Source: Bog-473 sp963717455
GTDB taxonomy: Bacteria; Actinomycetota; Acidimicrobiia; Acidimicrobiales; RAAP-2
NCBI GenBank assembly: GCA_963717455.1
Contig: OY970336.1
Span: forward strand, 124,001-188,000
DNA length: 64,000 nt
Direction of reading: 5' to 3'
Positions 46,459 through 55,075 of the stretch are shown one piece after another. The notes under the pieces are model-generated. The model had not been told where the DNA came from, searched no databases, and saw only the letters and a list, made by a program, of their open reading frames with translations. The translations under genes were made by a program, and so were the position numbers. Within the stretch, counting starts at the first letter, position 1. Each line of letters starts with the position of its first letter.

Positions 46459-47034
46459 TCACCCCCGCACGCGGACCATTGCGGCGCGGAGCACCTGTCC
46501 CTTCCAGCGGTACCCCGAGCGCAGGACCTCCTCGACGACGGGCTCAGCGCCGTCACCGGGCTCACCGTCCGAGCGCGCGACGGCGTCGTGCACCGACGGG
46601 TCGAAGGGGACGCCGGCCTGGTCGAGGCGCTCGAGCCCCTCCTTGGAGAGGATGTCGAGCAGCATGGCCCGCGAGGCGCGCAGTGCCTTGGCGTCCTCGC
46701 TCACCTCGAGCGACTCGTTCAGGTGGGCCTCGGCCAGGTCGAGCGTGTCGAGGACCGGGAGGACCTTGTTGATGATGTCGCCGGAGGCCCGGGCCGCCTG
46801 CTCCTCCTGCAGGCGCGCGATGCGCTTGCGGTAGTTCTCGAAGTCGGCCTGGGTGCGCTGGAGCGCGAGCAGGTACTCGTCCCGCTCGCGGGCCAGCTGC
46901 TCCCGGGGGTCGGCCTCCTCGGCCAGTACGGTCGAGGGCGCGGCGTCAGTCGCTTCCTCCGCTGCCTCGGCCTCGGCCTCGGCCTCGGAGTAGGCAGACT
47001 CCTCCTCGGGCGCGGCCTCGTCGCCGACGCTCAC
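46459..47034 (-). CDS. grpE: GrpE nucleotide exchange factor
   Basis: A 191-residue protein with an acidic, Ala/Glu-rich disordered N-terminus, a long coiled coil (LALQRTQADFENYRKRI) and a C-terminal beta domain with GVPFDPSVHDAVA and RSGYRWKGQVLR. It releases ADP from DnaK. The start overlaps the dnaK stop (ATGA). Confidence 0.95.
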   Translation of the reverse strand: MSVGDEAAPEEESAYSEAEAEAEAAEEATDAAPSTVLAEEADPREQLARERDEYLLALQRTQADFENYRKRIARLQEEQAARASGDIINKVLPVLDTLDLAEAHLNESLEVSEDAKALRASRAMLLDILSKEGLERLDQAGVPFDPSVHDAVARSDGEPGDGAEPVVEEVLRSGYRWKGQVLRAAMVRVRG

Positions 47035-48884
47035 TTCTCATCCACGATCTCGGCGTCGACGATGTCGTCGTCGGAACCCTCGGCCTGACCCTCGGCACCG
47101 TCACCGCCAACGCCCTCACCACCGACACCGCCGGTCGACTGCGAGGCCGACGCCTGCTCGTAGAGCCGCTGGCTGAAGCCCTGCGACACGCCGACCAGCT
47201 TCTCGGTCGCGTCCTTGATCGCCTCCACCGACGTCCCGGCCAGGGCGTCCTTGAGACCCTTCAACGCCGACTCCACGTCGTCCTTCTCGGAGCCCTCGAA
47301 CTTCTCGCCCTGCTCCTTGAGCAGTTTCTCGGTCTGGTACACCAACGTGTCGGCGGTGTTCCTGACCTCGGCCTCCTCGCGGCGCTGGCGGTCGTCCTCG
47401 GCGTGGGCCTCGGCGTCGCGCACCATGCGCTCGATGTCGTCCTTGGCCAGTGAGGACTGGCCGGTGATCGTCATCGACTGCTCCTTGCCCGTCGCCTTGT
47501 CCTGGGCGGACACGTGGACGATGCCGTTGGCGTCGATGTCGAACGTGACTTCGATCTGCGGGATCCCCCGGGGGGCCGGCGGCAGGTCGACGAGCTGGAA
47601 CTTGCCGAGCGTCTTGTTGTACATCGCCATCTCGCGCTCGCCCTGGAGCACGTGGATCTCGACCGACGGCTGGTTGTCCTCGGCCGTGGTGAAGATCTCC
47701 GACCGCTTGGTCGGGATGGTGGTGTTCCGCTCGATCAGTCGGTGCATGACCTGACCCTTCGTCTCGATGCCGAGCGACAGTGGCGTGACGTCCAGCAACA
47801 GCACGTCCTTGACCTCGCCCTTCAGGACACCCGCCTGGACGGCCGCGCCGATGGCGACGACCTCGTCGGGGTTCACGCCCTTGTGGGGCTCCTTGCCCGT
47901 CAGGCTCTGCACGAGCTCCTGGACGGCCGGGATCCGGGTGGAACCACCCACCAACACGACGTGGTCGATGTCGGAGGTCTTCAGTCCGGCGTCCTTGATG
48001 GCGGCGTCGAACGGCCCGCGCAGCGACTCGACGAGGTCGTGGGTGAGCTCGTTGAACTTGGCCCGCGTCAGCTTCAGGTCCAGGTGCTTGGGCCCCTCGG
48101 ACGTGGCGGTGATGAAGGGCAGGTTGATCTGGGTGTCCTGCACGGACGACAGCTCGATCTTGGCCTTCTCGGCCGCCTCCTTCAGCCGCTGCATGGCCAT
48201 CTTGTCCTGGGAGAGGTCGACACCCTCGGTGTTCTTGAACTCCGTCACCAGCCACTCGATGACCTTGTCGTCCCAGTCGTCGCCACCGAGCTTCGTGTTG
48301 CCCGAGGTCGACTTCACCTCGAAGACGCCCTCGCCGATCTCGAGAACGGAGACGTCGAACGTCCCGCCGCCGAGGTCGAACACCAGGACGGTGCGGTCGG
48401 TGTCCTCCTTGTCGAGCCCGTACGCCAGTGCGGCGGCCGTCGGCTCGTTGATGATGCGGAGCACCTCGAGGCCGGCGATGGCGCCCGCCTCCTTGGTGGC
48501 CGTGCGCTGCGCGTCGTCGAAGTACGCGGGCACGGTGATGACGGCCTGGGTCACGGTGTCGCCGAGGTACGCCTCGGCGTCCCTCTTGAGCTTGCCCAGG
48601 ATGCGGGCCGAGATCTCCTGCGCCGTGTAGGCCTTGCCGTCGATGTCGACGGTCCACGAGGTGCCCATGTGGCGCTTCACCGAGCGGATGGTCCGGTCGG
48701 GGTTGGTGATGGCCTGGCGCTTGGCCACCTCACCGACGAGGACCTCGCCGGTCTTGGAGAAGCCGACGACCGAGGGTGTCGTCCTGCCCCCTTCGGCATT
48801 GGGGATCACGACGGGCTCGCCCGCCTCCAACACGCTGACCACCGAGTTGGTGGTTCCCAGGTCGATTCCTACGGCCTTGGCCAT
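47031..48884 (-). CDS. dnaK: DnaK (Hsp70) chaperone
   Basis: A 617-residue Hsp70 with VGIDLGTTNSVVSVLE, VFDLGGGTFDVS and VLVGGSTRIPAVQEL in the ATPase domain, a substrate domain (SLGIETKGQVMHRLIERNT, quoted in part) and a helical lid ending in an acidic tail (DDDIVDAEIVDEK). First gene of dnaK-grpE-dnaJ-hspR-clpB. The ATG is preceded by AAGGACAGCAAG. Confidence 0.97.
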   Translation of the reverse strand: MAKAVGIDLGTTNSVVSVLEAGEPVVIPNAEGGRTTPSVVGFSKTGEVLVGEVAKRQAITNPDRTIRSVKRHMGTSWTVDIDGKAYTAQEISARILGKLKRDAEAYLGDTVTQAVITVPAYFDDAQRTATKEAGAIAGLEVLRIINEPTAAALAYGLDKEDTDRTVLVFDLGGGTFDVSVLEIGEGVFEVKSTSGNTKLGGDDWDDKVIEWLVTEFKNTEGVDLSQDKMAMQRLKEAAEKAKIELSSVQDTQINLPFITATSEGPKHLDLKLTRAKFNELTHDLVESLRGPFDAAIKDAGLKTSDIDHVVLVGGSTRIPAVQELVQSLTGKEPHKGVNPDEVVAIGAAVQAGVLKGEVKDVLLLDVTPLSLGIETKGQVMHRLIERNTTIPTKRSEIFTTAEDNQPSVEIHVLQGEREMAMYNKTLGKFQLVDLPPAPRGIPQIEVTFDIDANGIVHVSAQDKATGKEQSMTITGQSSLAKDDIERMVRDAEAHAEDDRQRREEAEVRNTADTLVYQTEKLLKEQGEKFEGSEKDDVESALKGLKDALAGTSVEAIKDATEKLVGVSQGFSQRLYEQASASQSTGGVGGEGVGGDGAEGQAEGSDDDIVDAEIVDEK

Positions 48885-48949
48885 TTCTTGCTGTCCTTCC
48901 GATTCGTGAGCTGCCCGGTTGGCAGTTGCACCGTCTGTTGCGTGGCTTC

Positions 48950-48981
48950 AGTATACCAAACTTGAGTCCGTTATTGTCAAG
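48950..48981 (-). promoter_or_regulatory. dnaK promoter with HAIR-like HspR operator
   Basis: CTTGAGT (48961-48967), a 7-bp spacer and TGTCAAG (48975-48981) match the HAIR consensus CTTGAGT-N7-ACTCAAG except for two bases in the right arm. On the minus strand the same DNA gives TTGACA (-35) and TATACT (-10, 48950-48955) with about 19 bp between them, so HspR would occlude RNA polymerase. Confidence 0.85.
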
Positions 48982-49099
48982 ATTTTTGAGGCTGAAGGCT
49001 GCCACGCCGGCCTAATCCCAGGTCAGGGCGGTGGGCTCCCGCTCTCCCGCCAGGCCGACGAGAATTCCGGCCCCTCCGGACCGGCCTAGCATCGGGACC

Positions 49100-49867
49100 G
49101 TGCTCGACCTGGTGCTCCTCCGTCACGGCCAGTCCACCTGGAACGCCGAGAACCTGTTCACGGGCTGGGTCGACGTCGACCTGACCCCCGCCGGCGAGGC
49201 CGAGGCCCGGGCCGGTGGCGAGCTCCTGGCCGCCACCGACGGCCTGGACCTGCGCGTCCTGCACACCTCGGTGCTGACCCGGGCCATCCGCACGGCCGAG
49301 CTCGCTCTGGCGGCGGCCGGCCGCAGCTGGATCCCGGTGCGCCGCCACTGGCGCCTCAACGAGCGCCACTACGGGGACCTGCAGGGGAAGAACAAGGCCC
49401 AGATCAAGCAGGAGTTCGGGGCCGAGCAGCTCATGGCGTGGCGGCGCAGCTACGACACCCCACCCCCGCCGCTCGCCCCCGACAACCCCTACAACGTCGC
49501 CGCCGACCCCCGCTACGACGACGTCGACCCCTCCGACATCCCGCTCACCGAGTGCCTCGCCGACGTGGTGCGCCGGACGCTGCCGTACTGGGAGTCCGCG
49601 ATCGTGCCCGACTTGCGCGACACAGCCGAGCACGGCGGCGCCGTGCTGGTGGTCGCGCACGGCAACTCCATCCGTGCCCTGCGCAAGCACCTCGAGGGGA
49701 TCTCCGACGCGGCCATCCCCGGGCTCGAGATCCCGACCGGCATCCCCTACCGCATGCTCCTCGACGACGACCTCAGCGCGCGCTCGGCCGACTATCTCGG
49801 CGACCCCGAGGCCGCCGCCGCGGCCGCCGCCGCCGTGGCCCGCCAGGCCGACCAGCCCATCGGCTGA
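49100..49867 (+). CDS. gpmA: 2,3-bisphosphoglycerate-dependent phosphoglycerate mutase
   Basis: Interconverts 3- and 2-phosphoglycerate. The 255-residue protein has LLRHGQSTWN (phosphorylated His), FTGWVDVDLTPAGE, RRHWRLNERHYGDLQGKNK (quoted) and VVAHGNSIRAL. GTG 49100 is right because TAGCAT (49087-49092) lies 7 nt upstream and the family N-terminus begins there; the open frame starts earlier at 49031. Confidence 0.95.
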   Translation: MLDLVLLRHGQSTWNAENLFTGWVDVDLTPAGEAEARAGGELLAATDGLDLRVLHTSVLTRAIRTAELALAAAGRSWIPVRRHWRLNERHYGDLQGKNKAQIKQEFGAEQLMAWRRSYDTPPPPLAPDNPYNVAADPRYDDVDPSDIPLTECLADVVRRTLPYWESAIVPDLRDTAEHGGAVLVVAHGNSIRALRKHLEGISDAAIPGLEIPTGIPYRMLLDDDLSARSADYLGDPEAAAAAAAAVARQADQPIG

Positions 49868-49907
49868 CCCCGTCCCTCCGCAATCAGGGGTCTGGCCAAC
49901 CGCCCAT

Positions 49908-49936
49908 AAAAGTGATATCTATTAGATATCACTTTT
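49908..49936. promoter_or_regulatory. Perfect 12-bp-arm palindromic operator upstream of the SPFH operon
   Basis: AAAAGTGATATC (49908-49919), spacer TATTA, then GATATCACTTTT (49925-49936): 12 of 12 arm bases pair. It ends 17 bp before the SPFH start and overlaps any plausible -10 box (TATTAGAT), so it should be a repressor site. The block is strikingly AT-rich in this GC-rich window. Confidence 0.85.
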
Positions 49937-49953
49937 GTCGGGAGGAGCCTGCC

Positions 49954-50862
49954 ATGAGCACCGCGGAATCGCCGATCACCGCCGCACCAGTCGGACACCA
50001 GGGGGTCCGGGTCGACATCAGCGAGCGCCCCTCCGTGACCGTGAGCGGATGGTTCGGTGTCGTCGTGCTGGCGGGCTGCGTCGCCGGGGCGGTCGTCGCG
50101 GCGATGGACGGCACCGGCTGGACCGCGCTGCCGATCCTGGCCTTCGCCCTGGTCTTTGCGTCGCTGGCCATCGTCCCGCCGGGCCAGACCTCGGTGGTCC
50201 AGTTCTTCGGCCGCTACATCGGCACCATCCGCCGGCCTGGCTTCTGGTGGGTGCTGGCGCCGCTCACGGTGCGCCGGCGGGTCAGTGTCCGGGTCCGCAA
50301 CTTCGAGACGAGCCATCTCAAGGTCAACGACGCGGACGGCAACCCGGTCGAGATCGCGGCGATCGTGGTCTGGCAGGTGGCCGACACGGCCAAGTCGACG
50401 TACGCCGTGGACAATTATGCGGACTTCGTCTCGGTGCAGGCCGAGTCGGCCCTGCGCCACGTCGCCACGAGCCATCCCTATGACGACACCACCGGCGCGG
50501 GGACGTCGCTGCGCGGCTCGACCGACGTGGTGTCCGCCCAGCTGGCCGCCGAGGTGGCGGAGCGGGTGGCCATCGCCGGCGTCGAGATCGTCGAGGTGCG
50601 GATCTCCCACCTGGCCTACGCGCAGGAGATCGCGCAGGCGATGCTGCGCCGGCAACAGGCAAACGCCGTGGTGGCGGCGCGCTCGCGCATCGTGGAGGGC
50701 GCGGTCGGCATGGTGGAGATGGCGCTCAACCGGCTCAGTGAGGGCGGGGTCGTCTCCCTCGACGAGGAGCGGACGGCCGCCATGGTGAGCAACCTCATGG
50801 TGGTGCTGTGCGGGGACCAGCCGCCGTCGCCGGTCGTGAACACGGGTTCGCTCTATACGTGA
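49954..50862 (+). CDS. SPFH/Band-7 membrane protein
   Basis: A 302-residue stomatin-like protein. Two hydrophobic segments (GVVVLAGCVAGAVVAAM and LPILAFALVFASLAIV) are followed by the SPFH domain (VPPGQTSVVQFFGRYIGTI, RRPGFWWVLAPLTVRRRVSV) and a helical part rich in Ala/Glu (AQEIAQAMLRRQQANAVVAA). Such proteins scaffold membrane microdomains. The start has a strong GGAGGAG site. It is co-transcribed with the following ribbon-helix-helix gene behind a perfect palindrome. Confidence 0.88.
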   Translation: MSTAESPITAAPVGHQGVRVDISERPSVTVSGWFGVVVLAGCVAGAVVAAMDGTGWTALPILAFALVFASLAIVPPGQTSVVQFFGRYIGTIRRPGFWWVLAPLTVRRRVSVRVRNFETSHLKVNDADGNPVEIAAIVVWQVADTAKSTYAVDNYADFVSVQAESALRHVATSHPYDDTTGAGTSLRGSTDVVSAQLAAEVAERVAIAGVEIVEVRISHLAYAQEIAQAMLRRQQANAVVAARSRIVEGAVGMVEMALNRLSEGGVVSLDEERTAAMVSNLMVVLCGDQPPSPVVNTGSLYT

Positions 50863-51056
50863 GCGAACGGCGACAGGTCCTGCTCCGCGTCGACCCCGCG
50901 GTCCACGACGCGATCGTCCGCTGGGCCGACGACGAGTTCCGCAGCGTCAACGCGCAGATCGAGGTCCTGTTGCGGCGGGCGCTCAGCGATGCCGGTCGTC
51001 TGCCCAAACAGGCCGCACCGCTGCCCAAGCGCGGCCGCCCCCGCGTCGACCGTTAG
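50859..51056 (+). CDS. Arc-type ribbon-helix-helix DNA-binding protein
   Basis: A 65-residue protein: RRQVLLRVDPAVHDAIVRWA (strand plus helix A), DDEFRSVNAQIEVLLRRAL (helix B) and a basic Pro/Lys/Arg tail. This is the Arc/MetJ/CopG fold seen in small repressors and antitoxins. The GTG start overlaps the SPFH stop (GTGA), so it is co-translated. It is the best candidate to bind the palindrome in front of the operon, but this is inference. No toxin gene is adjacent. Confidence 0.8.
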   Translation: MSERRQVLLRVDPAVHDAIVRWADDEFRSVNAQIEVLLRRALSDAGRLPKQAAPLPKRGRPRVDR

Positions 51057-52114
51057 CGATCGGGTCGGAGGTCGAGCAGCGCCTCGCCGGCCTCGGCCAG
51101 CCGGTCGTGCGCGGCGTGCTGATCGGGCCGGGGCCTGCCGGTCACCTCAAGCGCGTGCTCGCAGCGCGCCGTGTACGCCAGGGTGTACGCCGCGGCGGCA
51201 CCGGCGGCCCGCCACTGCTCGTCGTCGAGCCGGTAGCCGGCGACCTCCTCGTAGTCGGCCACGAAGCCCACGATGTCCGGCAGCGTCGGGAACTCCGTGC
51301 CACCGGGGTCGGCCGTCACGGACCAGGTCACCGCCGCCTGCCCGATGCCGGTGCTCTCGGGCACCAACGCCACGCTGTCCCAGTCGTAGACGGCGAGGAG
51401 CCGGTCTTCGTCGAGGCGCAGGTTGCGCGCCGACCAGTCGGTGTGGGCCACGACCGGTGGCCGCTCGTCCGCGTCGCGCCGCGCCAGGGCCCGCCACGCG
51501 TGCTCGTCGATCCACTCGGCCCCTTCCGCCGTGCCCGCGAAGTCGAACAAGGGACTGTGCGGCTCTCCGTAGAGGCCGTCGGAGGGCCGCCCCAGGGGAT
51601 GGTCGGCCAGCTCGGGCGGCGCGGGCAGCTCGCGGCAGGCGCCGATCTGCCGGGCCAGTCCGGCCGCCGAGACGCGGCGCTCCGCCGCGGACGAGAGCGG
51701 CCGCAGTCCGGGGTCCGGCAAGAGCGATTCGACCACGGCCTGGTGCGGGCGCCCCTGCACGAGCGGCGTGGGCCCTCGCAGCGGCGTGGCGCATGGCAGA
51801 CCGCGCCCTCCCACGTGGGCCTGGACCCTTTGGACGGCCCGCAAGAACGGCGCCTGCCAACGCTGCTGGTACGCCTTGATGACGACGTCGCCCCCGTTAT
51901 GGAGCCGGACCCCGAGCACGCACCCGGCCGACGCACCGTAGAAGAGCGCCTCCTCGGTCTCGGCCCCGAGCACCTCGAGGCAGAAGCGGTCGACAATTGC
52001 CACGATCTCCGGCGGGTCGCCGGTGCCGAACACGTCGGCGTCGACGACGCTGCTGGCCCACTTGGCGTGCTGCGCCGCAACGGCCCGCTCCACCGATTCA
52101 CCCATGTGCGACAT
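51053..52114 (-). CDS. APH-family phosphotransferase-like protein
   Basis: A 353-residue protein with a kinase-like fold: GCVLGVRLHNGGDVVIKAY (nucleotide-binding Lys), VVAHTDWSARNLRLDE (catalytic Asp) and VYDWDSVALVPE (metal-binding Asp). The substrate is unknown; aminoglycoside resistance should not be assumed. ATG 52105 is an alternative start. Its end overlaps the ribbon-helix-helix gene by 4 bp, converging. Confidence 0.83.
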   Translation of the reverse strand: MSHMGESVERAVAAQHAKWASSVVDADVFGTGDPPEIVAIVDRFCLEVLGAETEEALFYGASAGCVLGVRLHNGGDVVIKAYQQRWQAPFLRAVQRVQAHVGGRGLPCATPLRGPTPLVQGRPHQAVVESLLPDPGLRPLSSAAERRVSAAGLARQIGACRELPAPPELADHPLGRPSDGLYGEPHSPLFDFAGTAEGAEWIDEHAWRALARRDADERPPVVAHTDWSARNLRLDEDRLLAVYDWDSVALVPESTGIGQAAVTWSVTADPGGTEFPTLPDIVGFVADYEEVAGYRLDDEQWRAAGAAAAYTLAYTARCEHALEVTGRPRPDQHAAHDRLAEAGEALLDLRPDR

Positions 52115-52176
52115 CGTCGCACCACCGGCGCCCTGTCACATCGGTCCCGGCTGCATCACCTGTCCCAAGACGGCGG

Positions 52177-52208
52177 AAGGCCGGGGCACCTCGCCGCGCC
52201 CCGGCCTT
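52177..52208 (-). terminator. Hairpin terminator after the amt-glnK operon
   Basis: AAGGCCGGGGC (52177-52187) pairs perfectly with GCCCCGGCCTT (52198-52208) around a 10-nt loop. It lies 28 bp beyond the PII stop codon. There is no long T run, which is common for actinobacterial terminators. Confidence 0.65.
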
Positions 52209-52235
52209 TCCGACCGTCTACAGGACTGATTGCGT

Positions 52236-52574
52236 CTACAACGCGTCAGCCCCGCGTTCTCCGGTGCGGACTCGCACCACGGCTTCGACGGGGATGACCC
52301 ATACCTTGCCGTCACCGATCTTGCCGGTGGACGCCGAACCGACGATGGCGTCGACCACTTCGTCGACTTGACCGTCGTCCACCAGCACCTCGATGCGGAT
52401 CTTGGGGACGAAGTCCACCTCGTACTCCGCGCCGCGGTACACCTCGGTGTGGCCTCGCTGGCGTCCGAAACCCTGGGCCTCGGTGAGGGTCATGCCCTGC
52501 ACCCCGAGGTTCTTCAAGGTCTCCTTGACGTCGTCGAGCTTGAACGGCTTGAGGACTGCCACGATCAGCTTCAT
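52236..52574 (-). CDS. glnK: PII nitrogen-signalling protein (amt-linked)
   Basis: A 112-residue trimeric PII protein. The T-loop is complete (GRQRGHTEVYRGAEYEVDF) including the modifiable Tyr of GAEY, and the C-terminal signature is TGKIGDGKVWV. It binds ATP/ADP and 2-oxoglutarate and gates the Amt channel. It lies 36 bp after amt; a hairpin follows it. A second PII gene lies at 55.8 kb. Confidence 0.95.
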   Translation of the reverse strand: MKLIVAVLKPFKLDDVKETLKNLGVQGMTLTEAQGFGRQRGHTEVYRGAEYEVDFVPKIRIEVLVDDGQVDEVVDAIVGSASTGKIGDGKVWVIPVEAVVRVRTGERGADAL

Positions 52575-52610
52575 TTGAATTGAGCTCCTTTCGTCTCGTC
52601 TGTCCGTGGC

Positions 52611-54194
52611 CTAGGCCCCGCCGCCCGATGGCGTCGGTTCTGGTTCTGCTTCTGGTGATCCGCCCCGGTCGATGCCGGCCATGGCGAAGGCACCGTCGCT
52701 GCGGGTGGCGAAGCCGGCGTCCTCCGGGAACGCCTCCTCGCCGTGGATGGCCAGGTCGCCGACCTCGAGCACCTCGTCCTTGTAGCGGGCACCGCGGAGC
52801 ACCCAGCCGATGATCTTCATGAGGATGAAGGTGATCAGCGCGGACCAGAAGATGACGAAGATGGCCGCTCGGAACTGTTCCCACAACTGGTGCGCGGACC
52901 CGGTGTACATCAGGCCGTTCACCGAGGTGATGACGCAGTGGGCCGTCCCGGTGGCGTAGGTCGTCGGCGACGTCGCGATCACCTGCCCGGCCGGAGTCAG
53001 GTGGCCGCAGCCGTACTGGATCATGTTCGGGTCACCGAAGATGCCCAGCAGCATGCCGCCGAGGAAGCCGGCCATGCCGTGGGTGTAGACGACACCGAGC
53101 GCATCGTCCACCTTCGAGAAGGGCCGCACCTTGGAGAGGTAGTTCCAGGCCACCCAGACGAAGGCCGAGCAGATGGCGCCGACGTAGATGGCGCCTCGAC
53201 CGTTGACCCAGCCCGCGCACGGCGTGATGCCGACCAGGCCGCAGATCATGCCGTTGACACCGCCCAGGAAGGTCGCCTTCTTCTCCCTGGTGAACAGGTA
53301 GTCCATGACCATCCAGACGACGACGCCGGTGGCGGTGGCGATGTTCGTGTTGATGACGGCTGCCGCGGCGCTCGCCCCCGCGTAGTACGGGTCTCCACCG
53401 TTGAAGCCGTTCCAGCCGAGCCACAGGATGCCGGCTCCGACCGCCGCCATGACCAGGTTGTTGGGCAAGGCGTGCTGCCTATCTCGCAAGAGGCGTGGCC
53501 CGAGGACCCAGGCCGCCACGAAACCGGACACACCGGCCGACATGTGGATGACGTAGCCACCGGAGAAGTCGAGGGCTCCCTCCTGTGCGAAGTAGCCACC
53601 GCCCCAGAGCAGGAAGGCGTCGACGCCGTAGACGAAGGTCGACCACAGCGGGACGAGGAGGCACCAGGCCAGCATCTTGATGCGGCCGAGCACGCTCCCC
53701 AGGAACAGCAGGGGCGTGATGGCCGCGAACACGAACTGGAAGTAGGCCAGGCTCGCCGTCGGGAAGTGGAAGGGGATCAGGGTGTTGGCGGCCGACATCG
53801 CCTGTCCCTGTTCCCCGACGCTGTCGGTGATGCCGCCCGGTTTGCCGACGAAGTTCTCGAAGAAGTGCTGGAGGGTTCCCGTCGTCCCCGCGTTCTGGGT
53901 CTGGGTGACGACCCCGTTCACGACTCTCACCCCCCCGCCGATCGAGGTGGCGCCGAATCCCATCTTGTAGGACCAGAGCACCCACGCGATCAGGACCAGC
54001 GAGAACCCGGCGAACATCATGGCCAACACGTTGACGGCCCACTTCTTGGGCACGATCGACGCGTAGAGCACGGCCAGGCCGGGAAGGCTCATCAGTCCGA
54101 CGAACGTGGCGGCTGTTATCTGCCACGTGTTGTCGGCCGGATTCAGCCAACTTGGATACGGAACGGGAACGATCGCTCCCATCAGGTGGATCAC
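52611..54194 (-). CDS. amt: Ammonium transporter (Amt/Mep/Rh family)
   Basis: A 527-residue, about 11-helix channel for ammonium with PGLAVLYASIVPKKWAVNVL, quoted as the helix 1-2 signature, DFSGGYVIHMSAGVSGFVAA and conserved pore His residues. The C-terminal tail after LRGARYKDE is long and acidic. GTG 54194 is preferred because GGAGAGG lies just upstream; the frame stays open to 54251. A four-element GlnR box lies 123-160 bp upstream, so expression should rise under nitrogen limitation. Confidence 0.94.
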   Translation of the reverse strand: MIHLMGAIVPVPYPSWLNPADNTWQITAATFVGLMSLPGLAVLYASIVPKKWAVNVLAMMFAGFSLVLIAWVLWSYKMGFGATSIGGGVRVVNGVVTQTQNAGTTGTLQHFFENFVGKPGGITDSVGEQGQAMSAANTLIPFHFPTASLAYFQFVFAAITPLLFLGSVLGRIKMLAWCLLVPLWSTFVYGVDAFLLWGGGYFAQEGALDFSGGYVIHMSAGVSGFVAAWVLGPRLLRDRQHALPNNLVMAAVGAGILWLGWNGFNGGDPYYAGASAAAAVINTNIATATGVVVWMVMDYLFTREKKATFLGGVNGMICGLVGITPCAGWVNGRGAIYVGAICSAFVWVAWNYLSKVRPFSKVDDALGVVYTHGMAGFLGGMLLGIFGDPNMIQYGCGHLTPAGQVIATSPTTYATGTAHCVITSVNGLMYTGSAHQLWEQFRAAIFVIFWSALITFILMKIIGWVLRGARYKDEVLEVGDLAIHGEEAFPEDAGFATRSDGAFAMAGIDRGGSPEAEPEPTPSGGGA

Positions 54195-54316
54195 TACGCC
54201 TCTCCTCACTGTCGTTGCGCCCCGGCGCTCCGCCCTGTGCTCCGACATCACAAAGCGCTAGGTACGCAAGCCGTTTCGGACGGTTCTCCCCGTCAGAGCA
54301 ACAATGCAGGGCAGGA

Positions 54317-54354
54317 GTTTCCACATCGTCACCGCTGTGTTTCGGGCTTGTTAA
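54317..54354 (-). promoter_or_regulatory. GlnR-box upstream of amt
   Basis: Read on the minus strand the site is TTAAC-n6-GAAAC-n6-GTGAC-n6-GAAAC. This matches the actinobacterial GlnR consensus gTnAC-n6-GaAAC-n6-GtnAC-n6-GaAAC at all four elements except the first base. The spacing is exact throughout. Confidence 0.85.
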
Positions 54355-54442
54355 TCCACATCCCGCGACGACATCGGGACGTCATGCCTCCGCTCTGCGC
54401 CACCACTACGATCTCCCGATCTTGCCGACAGACGAGCCCACC

Positions 54443-55036
54443 ATGACCCCCCAGGACCCGGCCACCGGGGCCGACCGGTCGCCCACCCCGGCACCCGGCG
54501 CCGCTCCGCCACCCGCGGCCGGGGAGCGCGTCGCCCCGCTACGCGGCGCTGGCGTACAGATCGACGGCCGGCGTCTCGCCCAGGTCCTCCTCGGGATCGT
54601 GCTCGCCACCCTCGCCGTGCTCGTCGTGGTGTTCGCGGTCGTCGGCGCGCACAAGAACCACCAGATCGACGAGCTCCACAACCAGGGCGTCGCCGTCGCG
54701 GTCACCGTGACGTCGTGCCAGGGGCTCCTCGGCGGGAGCGGCAGCAACGGAGCCGGGTACGCGTGCCGCGGCTCCTACCAGCTCGACGGACACCACTACA
54801 ACGAGCAGCTCCCGGGCACCGCGCTCCATGCGCCGGGAACCGTCATCCGCGCCGTCGCCGTGCCCTCGGATCCGGCCCTGGTGTCGCCCGTCTCGGTCGT
54901 CGACTCGGAGCACTCCTCCGCGTCGGTCTTCATCCTTCCCGCCGTCCTGTTCGTCGTCCTGGTCGCCATCGTCGCCGTGGTGCTGCTGCGACGGCGCCGG
55001 AAGCCGGGAAACGCCCGCGCTGACGCCGCGCAGTGA
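54443..55036 (+). CDS. Two-helix membrane protein, DUF3592-like
   Basis: A 197-residue protein with a Pro/Ala-rich cytoplasmic N-terminus, a membrane helix (LLGIVLATLAVLVVVFAVVG), an extracytoplasmic domain with two Cys (VTVTSCQGLLGG, GYACRGSYQLDG), a second helix (FILPAVLFVVLVAIVAVVLL) and a basic tail. The pattern resembles DUF3592 proteins. It diverges from amt across the GlnR box, so it could also respond to GlnR. Function unknown. Confidence 0.7.
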   Translation: MTPQDPATGADRSPTPAPGAAPPPAAGERVAPLRGAGVQIDGRRLAQVLLGIVLATLAVLVVVFAVVGAHKNHQIDELHNQGVAVAVTVTSCQGLLGGSGSNGAGYACRGSYQLDGHHYNEQLPGTALHAPGTVIRAVAVPSDPALVSPVSVVDSEHSSASVFILPAVLFVVLVAIVAVVLLRRRRKPGNARADAAQ

Positions 55037-55075
55037 ACAGCGAGCGGCCCGGCCAAGCCTCGGGCGGACAGCTCC

